From: Acidobacteriota bacterium
Lineage (GTDB): Bacteria > Acidobacteriota > Polarisedimenticolia > JACPZX01
Length of the DNA: 64,000 bases
NCBI GenBank assembly: GCA_016195325.1
Contig: JACPZX010000085.1
Location: 1 to 64,000 of the forward strand
Direction: 5' to 3'
Under the pieces are notes generated by a model that was not told the DNA's origin, ran no database searches, and saw nothing but the letters and a program-made list of their open reading frames with translations. A program made the translations under genes and the position numbers. Within the stretch, counting starts at the first letter, position 1, and the number at the start of each line of letters is the position of its first letter. Of the stretch, positions 42,644 to 52,913 are shown one piece after another.

Positions 42644-44509
42644 ATGCGAAGAGGAGAATCGAGCTGTCGACGCGGAACGAAGTTGGGACGCGCGCTCGTC
42701 GCCGTCCTGCCGGCCGCGATGTTCTGCCTGCTGGCGCTGACGATCTCGGCGCCGACCTGGGCGCAGATTGACGGTCAGTGCGATCCGACCAAGATCGACT
42801 CGGGCTGCCCGAGCGACGGCAATCCGTGCACCAATGACGTCTGCGATCCGGCCACGCGCACGTGCCAGCACAACCCGCGCATCTGCCCCATCGACAATCC
42901 CTGCAACACGGCGACGTGCAATGTCTCGACCGGCTTCTGCGACTACACGCCGAAGTCGTGCCCGTCGCCCATCGACAACAAGTGCTCCGTCGGCTCGTGC
43001 GATCCCGCGAACGGCCAGTGCGCTTACCAGCCGGTGACGTGTGCCCAGGACGGGAACCTCTGCATGACCGAGACCTGCAACCCGGCCACCGGCACCTGCC
43101 AGTCGGGCGCGCCGGTCACCTGCCCATCTCCCATCGACAACAAGTGCTCGATCGGCTCATGCAATCCGTCGACGGGCACGTGCGTCTATCAGCCCGAGAC
43201 GTGTGCCCAGGACGGGAACCTCTGCACGACGGAGACCTGCAACCCGGCGACCGGCGCCTGCGGATCGGGACCGTCGAAGACGTGCAGCTCGGACAACCTC
43301 TGCTCGGTCGGATCCTGCAACCCGGCTTCGGGCCAGTGCGACTTCACCCCGATCACCTGCGCGCAGGACGGCAACCTCTGCAACACCGAGGCCTGCAACC
43401 CGGCGACCGGACGCTGCGAGTCCGGCGCGTCGAAGACCTGCGTCAGCGACAGCCTCTGCTCCGACTCGGTCTGCGACGCCGCAACCGGCAACTGCAAGAC
43501 GACGAACAAGACGTGCCCGCAGGACGGCAACCTCTGCACCGTCGAGGCGTGCAATCCGCAGAACGGCGCGTGCGAGTCCAGCCCGGTACGATCCTGCGCG
43601 CAGGACGCCGACCTCTGCACCTTCGAGTCGTGCAATCCCGCGAGCGGCACTTGCGAGTCGGGGGCGCGCAAGACCTGCGCCCAGGACAACGACCTCTGCA
43701 CCATCGAGGCCTGCAACGCGGCGACCGGCAAGTGTGAATCGGGCTCGCCGACTCCCTGCACCGCGGACGCCGACATCTGCACGACCGAGGTCTGCGATCC
43801 GGTCAATGGACGATGCCACTCGGTTCCCGCGAACCCGACCCCGCCGGGATGCGGCGCGACAATCTGCCGCACGCCTGGATTCTGGGGAACGCACGCGGGC
43901 GTCGAGAAGTCCGGCAGCACGAACATCACGCAGTCGGTCATCACCCTCGGCGGAGGCGTGCTGAACGTGTGCGGCCAGAAGATCACCGACACCGTGCTGA
44001 ACGACAACAACTCGGCGGTCGAGGCGATCTGCGTGGCGATGAAGGACGGCAGCCAGCTCCAGCTCGCGCGCCAGCTCACGGCGGCGGCGCTGAACTGCGT
44101 CGTCAGCAACGGCATCGCCGATTGCACGGCGACGCCGCTCTACTCCGCGATCTTCGCGAAGTGCAACGCGATCTGCGCCAACACCGCAAGCGCCAAGCAG
44201 GACGTGACCGACTGCATCAACCAGATCGACTGCCTGAACAATGGCGGCACGATGCTGAGCAACGGTTCCTGCCAGACGGGCGTCTGCGCGGGTGACGGCG
44301 TGACCGGATGCGTGGCAGGAACGACGTGCGGGGACGGGTCGATGTGCAACGGCCTCCCGAACAACTGCCACGACATGCTCCTCGTGAACAACGGCCTCGG
44401 CATCAACTTCGAGCCGCCGGGAGCCGCGGGCAGCTCGACGGAGTGCAACGATGCGAACAAGAGCGCCTGCCAGGTGGTGGGTGCCAACGTCACGAGGTGC
44501 CTCTACTAG
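42644..44509 (+). CDS. Secreted Cys-rich repeat protein 1
   Basis: 621 residues. Signal peptide ~16-42 (ALVAVLPAAMFCLLALTISAPTWA). Residues ~55-400 are 13 tandem repeats of 25-27 residues, each with four Cys (pattern C-x5-8-C-x4-C-x6-C), for example CAQDGNLCTTETCNPATGAC. Two repeat types alternate (xGSC and xExC). The last ~220 residues form a separate domain (CRTPGFWGTHAG, ITQSVITLGGGVLNVCGQ, GLGINFEPPG) that the next gene shares. AGGGGG precedes ATG 42644. Probably a disulfide-rich cell-surface or secreted protein. Role unknown. Confidence 0.88.
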   Translation: MRRGESSCRRGTKLGRALVAVLPAAMFCLLALTISAPTWAQIDGQCDPTKIDSGCPSDGNPCTNDVCDPATRTCQHNPRICPIDNPCNTATCNVSTGFCDYTPKSCPSPIDNKCSVGSCDPANGQCAYQPVTCAQDGNLCMTETCNPATGTCQSGAPVTCPSPIDNKCSIGSCNPSTGTCVYQPETCAQDGNLCTTETCNPATGACGSGPSKTCSSDNLCSVGSCNPASGQCDFTPITCAQDGNLCNTEACNPATGRCESGASKTCVSDSLCSDSVCDAATGNCKTTNKTCPQDGNLCTVEACNPQNGACESSPVRSCAQDADLCTFESCNPASGTCESGARKTCAQDNDLCTIEACNAATGKCESGSPTPCTADADICTTEVCDPVNGRCHSVPANPTPPGCGATICRTPGFWGTHAGVEKSGSTNITQSVITLGGGVLNVCGQKITDTVLNDNNSAVEAICVAMKDGSQLQLARQLTAAALNCVVSNGIADCTATPLYSAIFAKCNAICANTASAKQDVTDCINQIDCLNNGGTMLSNGSCQTGVCAGDGVTGCVAGTTCGDGSMCNGLPNNCHDMLLVNNGLGINFEPPGAAGSSTECNDANKSACQVVGANVTRCLY

Positions 44510-44545
44510 AGGGGTTGAACTCGCGACGACGAACGGCTCTTCCAG

Positions 44546-44573
44546 GGGCGCCCGAAAGGGCGCCCTTTTTTTT
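44546..44573 (+). terminator. Rho-independent terminator with GAAA tetraloop
   Basis: GGGCGCCC-GAAA-GGGCGCCC followed by eight T (44566-44573), 37 bases past the stop of Cys-rich gene 1. It separates it from its paralogue. Confidence 0.92.
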
Positions 44574-44763
44574 CGGACGGAATCGCGCCCCTCGAATGGG
44601 AGCCGAAGAGCCCGAGAACCCCGAATTTGCTGGTCATTTCATGCGTTCTGTGCGAGATTGTCCTTGCCATCTCACCCTGGCCGGCGTACCAGATGGCTAC
44701 CCCTGCCGCGCATGGTTCGATTGTCTACGCCCGCGGTGTCGTCTGGAATGGAGGTAGTGAAAC

Positions 44764-46452
44764 ATGAGTCAGGGAGATCTGAGCTGTTGTAGCACGGCGA
44801 ACCGGCTTCGTTCCGTGGCCAGGTGGCTTCCCATCGCCGCTTTCGTCCTGATGGCTTTCACGCTCGCACATCCCGCGTGGGCCCAAATCGATCCTCCGCC
44901 GGGAAGCTGCACTCCGGGCACCCTGGACGGGGTGTGCCCGAGCGACGGCAACCCGTGCACGGACGAAATCTGCGACGCGGCGACCCACACCTGCACGTCC
45001 GTTCCCAAGTCGTGCGGGATCGACAGCGCGTGCTCGGTCGGCTCCTGCGACCCGGCGACGGGCCAGTGCATCCAGACCCCGAAGAGCTGCGCGAGCGACG
45101 GTCTCTGCAGCACCGGCTCTTGCGATCCGGCGACGGGCCAGTGCGTGCAGATCCCGAAGAGCTGCGCGAACGACGGCCTGTGCTCGGTGGGTTCGTGCGA
45201 CGCCGCCACCGGCGCGTGCGTCCAGAAGCCCATCACGTGCCAGGCGGACGACAACCACTGCACGACGGAGTTCTGTAATCCCGCAAACGGCCTCTGCGAG
45301 TCGACCGCGCCGAAGACTTGCGCGGGCGACGGCCTGTGCAGCACCGGCTCGTGCGATCCGGCGACCGGCAACTGCGTCCAAACCCCGAAGAGCTGTTCGG
45401 ACGACAGCAAGTGCAGCACCGGCTCGTGCGACCCCGCGACGGGCCAGTGCACCCAGACCCCAAAGGTCTGCGCCAACGACGGCCTCTGCAGCACCGGCTC
45501 GTGCGATGCCGCGAGCGGGAACTGCGTCCAGACGCCGAAGAGCTGCGCGCAGGACGGGAACAAGTGCACCGTCGAGGCCTGCAACCCGGCGAACGGCCAG
45601 TGCGAGTCCGGCGCGCCGAAGTTCTGCGCCAATGACGGCCTCTGCAACACCGGATCCTGCGACACGGCCACAGGGAACTGCAAGCAGACGCCCGTGACCT
45701 GCCAGCAGGACTCCGACAACTGCACCACCGAGGTCTGCGACACGACGACCGGCCAGTGCCACTCGGTGGCGACGAACCCGCCGCCGACGAACTGCGGCGC
45801 GGCGATCTGCCGCACCCCTGGCTTCTGGGGAACGCACGCGGGGACCGAGAAGTCGGGCAGTCAGAACATCACGCAGGCCGTGATCACGCTCGGCGGCGGC
45901 GTCCTGAACGTCTGCGGTCAGGCGATTACGAACACGGTCCTCAACGACGACGACTCCGCGGTGGAGGGGATTTGCGTCAACGTGAAGGACGGGAGCATCT
46001 TCCAGCTCGCGCGCCAGCTCACCGCGGCAGCCCTGAACTGCGTCGTCAGCGACGGCGTGCCGGACTGCTCCCAGACGCCGCTCTTCCAGACGCTGTTCGC
46101 GAGCTGCAACGCCACGTGCGCCAGCTCGTCGGCCACCAGCTCGCAGCTTACGTCGTGCATCAACCAGCTCAACTGCCTGAACAACGGCGGGGCTCTCAAC
46201 GCGAGCGGGAAGTGCGGCGCCGGCATCTGCGGTGATGGCGTCACGTCGTGCACCGTCGGGAGCATCTGCGCCGACGGCTCCGAGTGCGGCGGAATCGACG
46301 CCGGGAACTGCCACCAACAGCTCCTCGTCAACAGCGGCCTCGGCATCAACTTCGAGCCGCCGGGTGGCGCCGGCAGCTCCACCGAGTGCAACAACGCCAT
46401 CAAGAACGCGTGCAAGGTCGTGACGTCGGCCCAGGCGAAGTGCCTGTTCTAG
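44764..46452 (+). CDS. Secreted Cys-rich repeat protein 2 (tandem paralogue)
   Basis: 562 residues, the same plan as its neighbour: signal peptide (LPIAAFVLMAFTLAHPAWA), 11 four-Cys repeats (for example CANDGLCSTGSCDAASGNC), then the shared C-terminal domain with CRTPGFWGTHAG and GLGINFEPPG. Here the xGSC-type repeats dominate and lie next to each other, so the two genes have diverged by repeat turnover after duplication. GGAGGT lies nine bases before ATG 44764. Stop overlaps the convergent exporter gene at CTAG. Confidence 0.88.
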   Translation: MSQGDLSCCSTANRLRSVARWLPIAAFVLMAFTLAHPAWAQIDPPPGSCTPGTLDGVCPSDGNPCTDEICDAATHTCTSVPKSCGIDSACSVGSCDPATGQCIQTPKSCASDGLCSTGSCDPATGQCVQIPKSCANDGLCSVGSCDAATGACVQKPITCQADDNHCTTEFCNPANGLCESTAPKTCAGDGLCSTGSCDPATGNCVQTPKSCSDDSKCSTGSCDPATGQCTQTPKVCANDGLCSTGSCDAASGNCVQTPKSCAQDGNKCTVEACNPANGQCESGAPKFCANDGLCNTGSCDTATGNCKQTPVTCQQDSDNCTTEVCDTTTGQCHSVATNPPPTNCGAAICRTPGFWGTHAGTEKSGSQNITQAVITLGGGVLNVCGQAITNTVLNDDDSAVEGICVNVKDGSIFQLARQLTAAALNCVVSDGVPDCSQTPLFQTLFASCNATCASSSATSSQLTSCINQLNCLNNGGALNASGKCGAGICGDGVTSCTVGSICADGSECGGIDAGNCHQQLLVNSGLGINFEPPGGAGSSTECNNAIKNACKVVTSAQAKCLF

Positions 46453-47582
46453 ACCTCGGCTGAGCTTCGAAGATCAGGGGCGCCTTCGGGCGCCCCTTTT
46501 TTTTCGCTCGCCGCCCCGGCCCTCCTCCTGAACACGTCCAGGAGCGAGGCGGCGAGGGCGAGCGCGACCGGGCCGATGAAGAGGCCGGTGAAGCCGAAGG
46601 CGGCGAGGCCTCCGAAGACGCCGAGGAAAACGACGAGGGGGCTCAGCTCCTGGGCGCGGCCGATGAGGGCGGGCTTGAGGATGTTGTCCGCGGCGAACGT
46701 CGTCACGATCGACCCCCAGAGGAGCAGGAAGAGGCCGTGGCCGACGCTGCCGGTGAAAAGGAGCAGGAGGCCGCCGGGGACCCAGAGAATCGCCGTGCCG
46801 CCGAGCGGGAGGAGTGAGAGGATTCCCATCCCCGCCCCCGCGAGCACGGGCGATGGGAGACCCGCGATCCACCAACCGACCGATCCGCTCACTCCCTGAA
46901 TGACCGCCGTCAGAAGGGAGCCCCGGAAGATCGCGGAGATCATCCCGGCGACGGACTGACCGAGGGCGCTGCGGACGTCGTCGTCCCCCGGGACGATGCC
47001 GAGCACCGCCTCCGCCATGTCGGCCCCGTCCCGGAGGAAGAAGAAGAGAAGGAAGACGGTCGTGAAGAAGGTCAGGGCGCCGTCGAAGACGCTGAGGACG
47101 AGGTACCGGCTCAGGGCCCCGAGAATCGAGGTCGCCTTCGCGGCGAACGTCGCGGCGAGCCCCTCGAACTGCTCGCGAGTGAGCCCGAGCCGATCCTGGG
47201 CTTGCTCGACCCATGCGGCCACCTGCGGCAGGGTCACGATGTCTGCGAGCGACGAAACGTGCTGGGTCTCGAGCTTCGCGCTGACCTGCGACGCGAGGTC
47301 GATGACCTGGCCGGCCACGAGGGTCGCGATGAAGGTGATCGGGAGGGCGACGAGGAGGCCGATCGCCGTCGCCATCAGCGCGGCGGCGAACCCGAGCCGG
47401 CCGGGCAGCGTCTTCCGGAGCCGTCGCCACGGCCGATCGAAGACGATCGCGAGGACCGAGGCCCACGCAATAGCGGAGAGGAAGGGGCTCAGGACCCTGA
47501 GGCAGAGCCAGCCGAGGACGAGGGAGGCGCCGGCCAGGAATGCGCCGGTGTACTTCCTCGATGTCTCGTCGGGTCTCGCCAC
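46449..47582 (-). CDS. AI-2E family transporter (PerM-like)
   Basis: 377 residues with about seven or eight membrane segments. Family blocks: FFTTVFLLFFFLRDGADMAEAVLGIVP, LLTAVIQGVSGSVGWWIAGLPSPVLAGAGMGILSLLPLGG and NILKPALIGRAQELSPLVVFLGVFGGLAAFGFTGLFIGP. Members export autoinducer-2 or act as Na+/H+ antiporters; substrate open. Its last ~18 codons (EKKGAPEGAPDL...) are encoded by the terminator hairpin of the convergent gene, so the C-terminal tail may be incidental. Confidence 0.92.
   Translation of the reverse strand: MARPDETSRKYTGAFLAGASLVLGWLCLRVLSPFLSAIAWASVLAIVFDRPWRRLRKTLPGRLGFAAALMATAIGLLVALPITFIATLVAGQVIDLASQVSAKLETQHVSSLADIVTLPQVAAWVEQAQDRLGLTREQFEGLAATFAAKATSILGALSRYLVLSVFDGALTFFTTVFLLFFFLRDGADMAEAVLGIVPGDDDVRSALGQSVAGMISAIFRGSLLTAVIQGVSGSVGWWIAGLPSPVLAGAGMGILSLLPLGGTAILWVPGGLLLLFTGSVGHGLFLLLWGSIVTTFAADNILKPALIGRAQELSPLVVFLGVFGGLAAFGFTGLFIGPVALALAASLLDVFRRRAGAASEKKGAPEGAPDLRSSAEV
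46477..46504 (+). terminator. Rho-independent terminator with TTCG tetraloop
   Basis: GGGGCGCC-TTCG-GGCGCCCC followed by eight T (46497-46504). The C(UUCG)G loop is exceptionally stable. It lies 25 bases past the stop of Cys-rich gene 2 and inside the antisense exporter gene. Confidence 0.92.
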
Positions 47583-47633
47583 GCGACGCCTCCGGCGGCG
47601 GATTCTAGCAGCCCGGCCGGGCGCGCCGCGCGG

Positions 47634-48614
47634 TCAGGGAATCAGCACCGTGGACCCGGTCGTCCGGCGCGACTCGAGCGCGCGATGCGCTTCGGCCGCC
47701 TCGGCGAGGGGCCAATCGCGCTGAATCCGGATTTTCACCGCGCCGCGGCCCACGACGTCGAAGAGGGCCCGGGAGCTCGCCTCGAGGTCCTGGCGCGTCG
47801 CCGTGTAGTCGAAGAGGGTCGGCCGCGTCAGGAAGATCGATCCCTTGCGCGAGAGGATGAGAGGGTCGATCGGGGGGACCGGGCCCGAGGCGTTTCCGAA
47901 GAGGACCACCATCCCGCGCTTCGCGACGCTGTCGAGCGACGCCTCGAAAGTCGCCTTCCCCACGGCGTCGTAGACGACGGCGACGCCGGCTCCAGACGTG
48001 ATCTCGCGGACCCGAGCCGCGACGTCCTCCCGGGTGTAGACGATCGTGTGCGCGCACCCGTGGGATCGCGCGAGCTCGGCCTTGGCGTCGTCCCCCGCGG
48101 TGCCGATGACGACGGCGCCGAGCGCTTTCAGCCACTGGCAGGCGATGAGGCCGACGCCCCCCGCCGCGGCGTGCCAGAGCACGGTCGTGCCGGCCCGCAC
48201 CTGAAACGTTCGGCGGATCAGATACTCGACGGTCATCCCCTTGAGCATCATCGCCGCGGCGGTTCGATCGTCGATTCCCTCGGGGATCGCCACGAGACGA
48301 TCCGCCGCAATCACCCGCGCCCCCGCGTACGCGCCGGGGCCCCCGCCGGCGTAGGCGACGCGATCGCCGGGTTTCACGAGCGTCACGCCGGGACCGACGG
48401 ACTCGACGACCCCCGCCGCCTCCGATCCGAGACCGTGGGGGAGCGAAGGGAGAGGGTAGAGTCCGGATCGGTGGTAGACGTCGATGAAGTTGACACCGAT
48501 CGCCGTGTGGCGCACGCGGGCCTCGCCAGCTCCCGGCTCCGGGACGTCGATCTCGTCGAGGCGGAGGGCATCGGGGCCGCCGGTTGCGTGGATTCGAATC
48601 GCGCGGGTTCTCAT
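47634..48614 (-). CDS. NADPH:quinone oxidoreductase (QOR family)
   Basis: 326 residues. Zinc-free [39 protein letters not shown] (substrate domain) and [20 protein letters not shown] (NADPH loop). Reduces quinones or similar electrophiles by single- or two-electron transfer. The start ATG overlaps the upstream kinase stop by four bases (ATGA), so the two are translationally coupled. Confidence 0.94.
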   Translation of the reverse strand: MRTRAIRIHATGGPDALRLDEIDVPEPGAGEARVRHTAIGVNFIDVYHRSGLYPLPSLPHGLGSEAAGVVESVGPGVTLVKPGDRVAYAGGGPGAYAGARVIAADRLVAIPEGIDDRTAAAMMLKGMTVEYLIRRTFQVRAGTTVLWHAAAGGVGLIACQWLKALGAVVIGTAGDDAKAELARSHGCAHTIVYTREDVAARVREITSGAGVAVVYDAVGKATFEASLDSVAKRGMVVLFGNASGPVPPIDPLILSRKGSIFLTRPTLFDYTATRQDLEASSRALFDVVGRGAVKIRIQRDWPLAEAAEAHRALESRRTTGSTVLIP

Positions 48615-51301
48615 CGCTTCGTCAGCTCGGACTGCCAGTTCGTCACCAGCGTGAGAATCGGCCCCGTGGTGGAGGGCATCGGCTCGGCAACCAGCACGCG
48701 CTTGCCGTCCGGTGTGAAAGCGACAGGCGTGATGGAGCCGGAGGCCGTCCCGCCGAGAGAGAGATCTCCGAGAATCCGTTTCGGCGGCGAGATGTCGATC
48801 CCCGATCCACTGGGCGCGATCGTCACCCGGTAGGCCTTCGTCTCCGCATCGACGTACATCACGTCGTGGGACGCGCCCATCCAGGCGAAGAACTGGGCGC
48901 CCGTGGTCGAGACCTGCCACTTGCCCTCCGCTCCGGGGTACGACGTCACGTAGACCTCGTCGCGCCCCGACTCGTCGGAGGTGTGCAGGATCCAGCGGCC
49001 GTCTGCCGAGAAGCTTCCGATCTTCTGGGAGCCGGGCCCGCCGATGACCGTTTTCGGCTTCGGTTCTCCCGAGAGCGGAATGATCGCGAGGTCGTTTCCG
49101 CCTTCCGGAGTCTGCACCGTGCACAGGAGCCCCGATCCGTCACGGATCCAGTCCGTCGGAAAGGCCGGTGTCTTTTTTTCGTCGAGGACGAGCCTCGCGG
49201 GGGAGGCTCCGTCCGCCGACTTGACGAAGATCCGGCTGCCGCCGTCGCTGTAGGCCAACTGGCGGCCATCCGGCGACCAGAGAGGACCGAGGGCGCTCGT
49301 ATCCCCCATCGTGAACCGGCTGCCGATCGAGCGCGAGAGGTCGTAAATCCAGATGTCCGAGGCGCCGTCGGGGTGGCGCACGCTCGTCGCCGCCCTCCGT
49401 CCGTCGGGAGATATCGCGAGCGTCAGCCAGAAGATGGCGGGCTCACCCACCGTCCCCACGCGCTTCCCGTCGAGATCGAACCAGGTGAGCTGCGCCCGCC
49501 CCTGGATGGCACCGGTCTGGTAGACCAGGAGCCCCGTCGGCGACAGGGTGTACGTCCCCGTGTAACGGAACGTGTTGAACTGGACGCTCTCCGCGATGGG
49601 CGTCACCTCCCCTTCGAGCTTCAACGTGGCGGGGACGAAACGCTGGACGGAGAGGTTCCCGTCCCGCACGAACGCGAGGTACCCGGGCTCGACGTAGATC
49701 CCCTCGCTGTCCGCCTGGGCGAGCAGCCGCGACTCCTTCGTCGCGAGATCGACGACGAAGATCCCGTTGCCCGCGTCCTTCCAGTTGCGTCCGGAGAAAT
49801 AGAGGACGCGCTTGCCGTCCGGGAGAAAGTGCGGGTTGCGATGCGTCAGGGTGGACTCGGCAGACGTCAGCGCGGCCGGAGTGCCTCCGGTGGCGGGAAC
49901 CGAGAAGAGGCCGCCGAAGGGCTCCGGCGCGTAGACGATCACGCCGGACGAACTCCAGCTCGCGCCGCGTCCGTCCGCCGCGTCGCAGATCGCCTGCACG
50001 ACCCCGCCCGTTGCGGAGATCTTCCTGAGCTTGTGATCCGCGAAGAAGCCGAGCGTGCTCCCGTCCGGCGACCAGAAGGGGTACGACGCACCCTCCGTTC
50101 CCGTGAGCGGCTGTGCGGTGAGGCTGTCGAGGCGGCGAATCCACAGGTGGCTCTTCGCCCCGACCTCCGATCCCGCGAAGGCGAGGCGCGTGCCGTCGGG
50201 GGAGATCGCGACCGAGTTGTTGTCGGTGTCGAGCGAGAATCCCGCCGGCAGGACGAGGCTCGCCCGGGTGACGGGGGCCGGCGCGGGGGCGGAGCGGTGC
50301 AAGGACCATCCGAGAGCGAAGAGCGCCGCGCCGAAGATCAGCGCGAGGCCCGCGGCCACCACGGGAGATCGTTTCGGCGCCGTCGCGGCGGCCAGCGCCG
50401 CCCCGGTCACGGCCTCGCGCGTTCCGCTCCCGCCGGCGATCCACTCGAGCTCGCTCTTGATGTCGAACGCGCTCTGCCACCGGGCGTCGGGATCCTTCGC
50501 GAGGCAGCGAAGCACCACGCGATCGAGCGCCGGCGACGCCGGAGTGACGAACTCGGCAAGGGGTCGCGGCGCGCGCTCGAGGATGGCGGCGATCACGCTC
50601 GCCTGGCTCGCTCCCTCGAAGGCGCGCTTCCCCGAGAGCATCTCGTAGAGAACCGCACCGAACGAGAAGATGTCGGCCCGGTGATCGACGACCTTTCCCT
50701 CGAGCTGCTCGGGGGCCATGTACTGCATCGTGCCGAGGACGGCGCCGTGCGACGTGAGCGGCGTCGTCCTCGTCGGCGCCGCCGTGGGGAGCATCCCGAC
50801 ACCGGGCGGGGCCGGCGACGTGTCGTCGCGAAGCTTTGCCACGCCGAAGTCGAGGACCTTGGCGCCGCTCTTCGTCAGCATGATGTTCGCAGGCTTGAGG
50901 TCGCGGTGGACGATCCCCTTGCGGTGCGCCTTCTCGAGGGCGCCGGCGATCTGCGCCGCGACGGGAAGGGCCTCCTCCCATTTCATCGGGCCGCGGGCGA
51001 GCCGCAGCATGAGCGTCTCCCCTTCGAGGAGCTCCATCACCAGATAGCCTGTCGACCCCTCCGTGCCGACGTCGTGGAGCGTGCAGATGTTCGGATGGTT
51101 GAGCGAGGAGATCGCCTTCGCCTCGCGCTCGAATCGCTCGCGCGCCTCCGGGCTCGAGGCGAGGTGCTCGGGGAGCGCCTTGACGGCCACGTCGCGCCCG
51201 AGGCGCGTGTCGCGCGCGCGGTAGACCTCGCCCATGCCTCCCGCGCCGAGGGGGGACAGGATCTCGTACGGTCCGAGGCGGGTTCCCGGGCTGATGGGCA
51301 T
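48611..51301 (-). CDS. PknB-type Ser/Thr kinase with TolB/WD40-like propeller
   Basis: 896 residues. Kinase domain 1-~270 complete: [11 protein letters not shown] (P-loop), VAVKALP (Lys), [10 protein letters not shown] (catalytic loop), DFGVAKL (Mg loop). One membrane segment ~310-330 ([21 protein letters not shown]). The rest is a beta propeller of ~40-residue TolB-type blades ([47 protein letters not shown]). This architecture is abundant in Acidobacteria. The outer propeller may sense ligands and signal inward. Confidence 0.95.
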   Translation of the reverse strand: MPISPGTRLGPYEILSPLGAGGMGEVYRARDTRLGRDVAVKALPEHLASSPEARERFEREAKAISSLNHPNICTLHDVGTEGSTGYLVMELLEGETLMLRLARGPMKWEEALPVAAQIAGALEKAHRKGIVHRDLKPANIMLTKSGAKVLDFGVAKLRDDTSPAPPGVGMLPTAAPTRTTPLTSHGAVLGTMQYMAPEQLEGKVVDHRADIFSFGAVLYEMLSGKRAFEGASQASVIAAILERAPRPLAEFVTPASPALDRVVLRCLAKDPDARWQSAFDIKSELEWIAGGSGTREAVTGAALAAATAPKRSPVVAAGLALIFGAALFALGWSLHRSAPAPAPVTRASLVLPAGFSLDTDNNSVAISPDGTRLAFAGSEVGAKSHLWIRRLDSLTAQPLTGTEGASYPFWSPDGSTLGFFADHKLRKISATGGVVQAICDAADGRGASWSSSGVIVYAPEPFGGLFSVPATGGTPAALTSAESTLTHRNPHFLPDGKRVLYFSGRNWKDAGNGIFVVDLATKESRLLAQADSEGIYVEPGYLAFVRDGNLSVQRFVPATLKLEGEVTPIAESVQFNTFRYTGTYTLSPTGLLVYQTGAIQGRAQLTWFDLDGKRVGTVGEPAIFWLTLAISPDGRRAATSVRHPDGASDIWIYDLSRSIGSRFTMGDTSALGPLWSPDGRQLAYSDGGSRIFVKSADGASPARLVLDEKKTPAFPTDWIRDGSGLLCTVQTPEGGNDLAIIPLSGEPKPKTVIGGPGSQKIGSFSADGRWILHTSDESGRDEVYVTSYPGAEGKWQVSTTGAQFFAWMGASHDVMYVDAETKAYRVTIAPSGSGIDISPPKRILGDLSLGGTASGSITPVAFTPDGKRVLVAEPMPSTTGPILTLVTNWQSELTKR

Positions 51302-51406
51302 CCGCGGAACATACCTTGGCCCTCGACCTTCATCAATTCTTCACACCCGCGATCCACGGTGCTTTCCGGGCCGTGAAGTGAAGTCTGCGTGGGCTCGAGG
51401 AGGACC

Positions 51407-52831
51407 ATGATGAATCGAATGCGGATCGTGATCGGCGCGTTGGCCGTGGCCTCGATCGCCGTCTGGGCGCCGACGCCGGCGCGGTCGGACGACGTGAGCT
51501 ACCCGAAGTCCGAGCCGGGACGTCACGCCCGGGAGTTTTTCGACGCGTGCAACAAGGACGAGGCGGCGATGCGCGCCTTCTACACGTCGAACGTCTCCTC
51601 GAAGGATCTCGAGGAGCGGCCGGCGGACGCAAGGCTCGGCGTCTGGCGGCGGATGAGGGGAGAGCAGGGGACGCTCAACGCGGTGCGCGTCCTCGCCGAG
51701 GGGGCCGATTTCGTGGAGGTGCTCGTGCACGTTGAGCACGGCCAGCCGCTGAAGATCCGCTTCAACTGCTCCGAGGAGCCGCCGCACACGCTCTTGAACC
51801 TGCGGCTCGAGCCGGCCGACGAGATGGGCGGCGGACCGCCGCCGGCGCCCGAGGCCTCGGGCCCGCCTCCCGACGACTCCCACATTGTGGCGAGCCTCTC
51901 GTCGGATCTGGAGCGCAAGGCGGCTGCGGGGGAGTTCTCCGGGGCCGCGCTTCTCGACAAGCGTGGGAAGTCGCTCCTCGAGAGTGCCTACGGCCTGGCG
52001 TCCCGGAAGGAGAACCGCGCAAACGCCGTCGGGACGCGGTTCAACCTCGGCTCGATCAACAAGATCTTCACGCACGTCGCGATCCTCCAGCTCGAGCAGC
52101 AGGGGAAGCTCAAGCTCGACGACACGATCGATCGGTTCCTTCCCGACTATCCGAAGGCGAACGGGAGTCGCGTCACCGTCCGGATGCTCCTCGATCACCG
52201 CGGCGGCGTCCCCGACGTCCTGGAATCGCGGAAGCTCTGGGACGATCCTCTCCGCGTGCGCACCGTCTCCGACTGGTACGCCCTGGTTCGCGATCGCGAT
52301 CTCGAGTTCGAACCGGGAACGCGGCAGAAGTACTCGAACGGGGGTTACGTGCTCCTCGGCGCGATCGTGGAGCGCGTCTCCGGCGAGGACTACTACGCGT
52401 ACGTGAAGGCGCACGTGTACGACCCGGCCGGCATGACGGACGCCGAGAGCGACCTCGGGGAGGCGCTTCCCGGGAAGACCGCCGTCGGCTACGTGAGGGA
52501 ACTGCACGCGGGGGGCGTCGAGCTCGTCGAGGAGAAGACGCGGCTCGGGCGCGGGAGCCCAGCCGGCGGCGGGTACGCGACGGTCCGGGACCTCGTCGCC
52601 TTCGCGAACGCGCTCCGCGCCGGCAAACTTCTCGACTCGGCGCACACGAGCGCGATGATCGGCGACCAGGCCTCCCTCGGCATCGCCGGCGGCTCTCCGG
52701 GTGTGAACGCGCTGCTCGAGATGAGCGGCCCGTACACGCTCGTGGTCCTCTCGAACCTGGACCCGCCCGCGGCCGAGCAGTTCGGGCAGACGGCGGGGAG
52801 GATGATCCGGAGGGCCGCGGGAGGAGGTTAA
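51407..52831 (+). CDS. Secreted serine hydrolase, class C beta-lactamase fold
   Basis: 474 residues. Signal peptide ~5-26 (IVIGALAVASIAVWAPTPARS), then a ~120-residue DUF-like N-terminal domain and a Pro-rich linker. The hydrolase domain has SxxK as SINK (FNLGSINKIFTHVAI), YxN as YSN (QKYSNGGYVLLG) and a C-terminal block ending in a Gly/Pro-rich segment. Such proteins are usually peptidases or esterases rather than antibiotic-resistance enzymes. ATG 51407 or the next ATG, both preceded by GAGGAGG. Confidence 0.9.
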   Translation: MMNRMRIVIGALAVASIAVWAPTPARSDDVSYPKSEPGRHAREFFDACNKDEAAMRAFYTSNVSSKDLEERPADARLGVWRRMRGEQGTLNAVRVLAEGADFVEVLVHVEHGQPLKIRFNCSEEPPHTLLNLRLEPADEMGGGPPPAPEASGPPPDDSHIVASLSSDLERKAAAGEFSGAALLDKRGKSLLESAYGLASRKENRANAVGTRFNLGSINKIFTHVAILQLEQQGKLKLDDTIDRFLPDYPKANGSRVTVRMLLDHRGGVPDVLESRKLWDDPLRVRTVSDWYALVRDRDLEFEPGTRQKYSNGGYVLLGAIVERVSGEDYYAYVKAHVYDPAGMTDAESDLGEALPGKTAVGYVRELHAGGVELVEEKTRLGRGSPAGGGYATVRDLVAFANALRAGKLLDSAHTSAMIGDQASLGIAGGSPGVNALLEMSGPYTLVVLSNLDPPAAEQFGQTAGRMIRRAAGGG

Positions 52832-52856
52832 GCCGCTCCCGGTCCCATCATCTTTA

Positions 52857-52862
52857 TATACT
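52857..52862 (+). promoter_or_regulatory. Possible -10 element before the M61-like gene
   Basis: TATACT (52857-52862), five of six matches, in a TTTATATACT AT-rich patch, 51 bases before GTG 52914. No good -35 is visible. Confidence 0.35.
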
Positions 52863-52913
52863 CCCCCCCGCGCTGCCCGGGAAGGCAGCTCTCCGGGGTG
52901 GCGCGAGGGAGGG

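Noticed and set aside
42804-43850. Tandem DNA repeats that could suggest a CRISPR array
   Set aside because: The units encode four-Cys protein repeats with variable bases, no constant-length spacers, and no cas gene nearby.
44725-46317. 530-residue minus-strand frame opposite Cys-rich gene 2
   Set aside because: It is antisense to the repeats; its apparent repetition only mirrors the cysteine-repeat coding sequence.
48585-48610. Sequence resembling a tRNA T-arm (GATTCGAATC)
   Set aside because: It lies inside the quinone oxidoreductase coding sequence, and no cloverleaf or CCA end can be formed around it.
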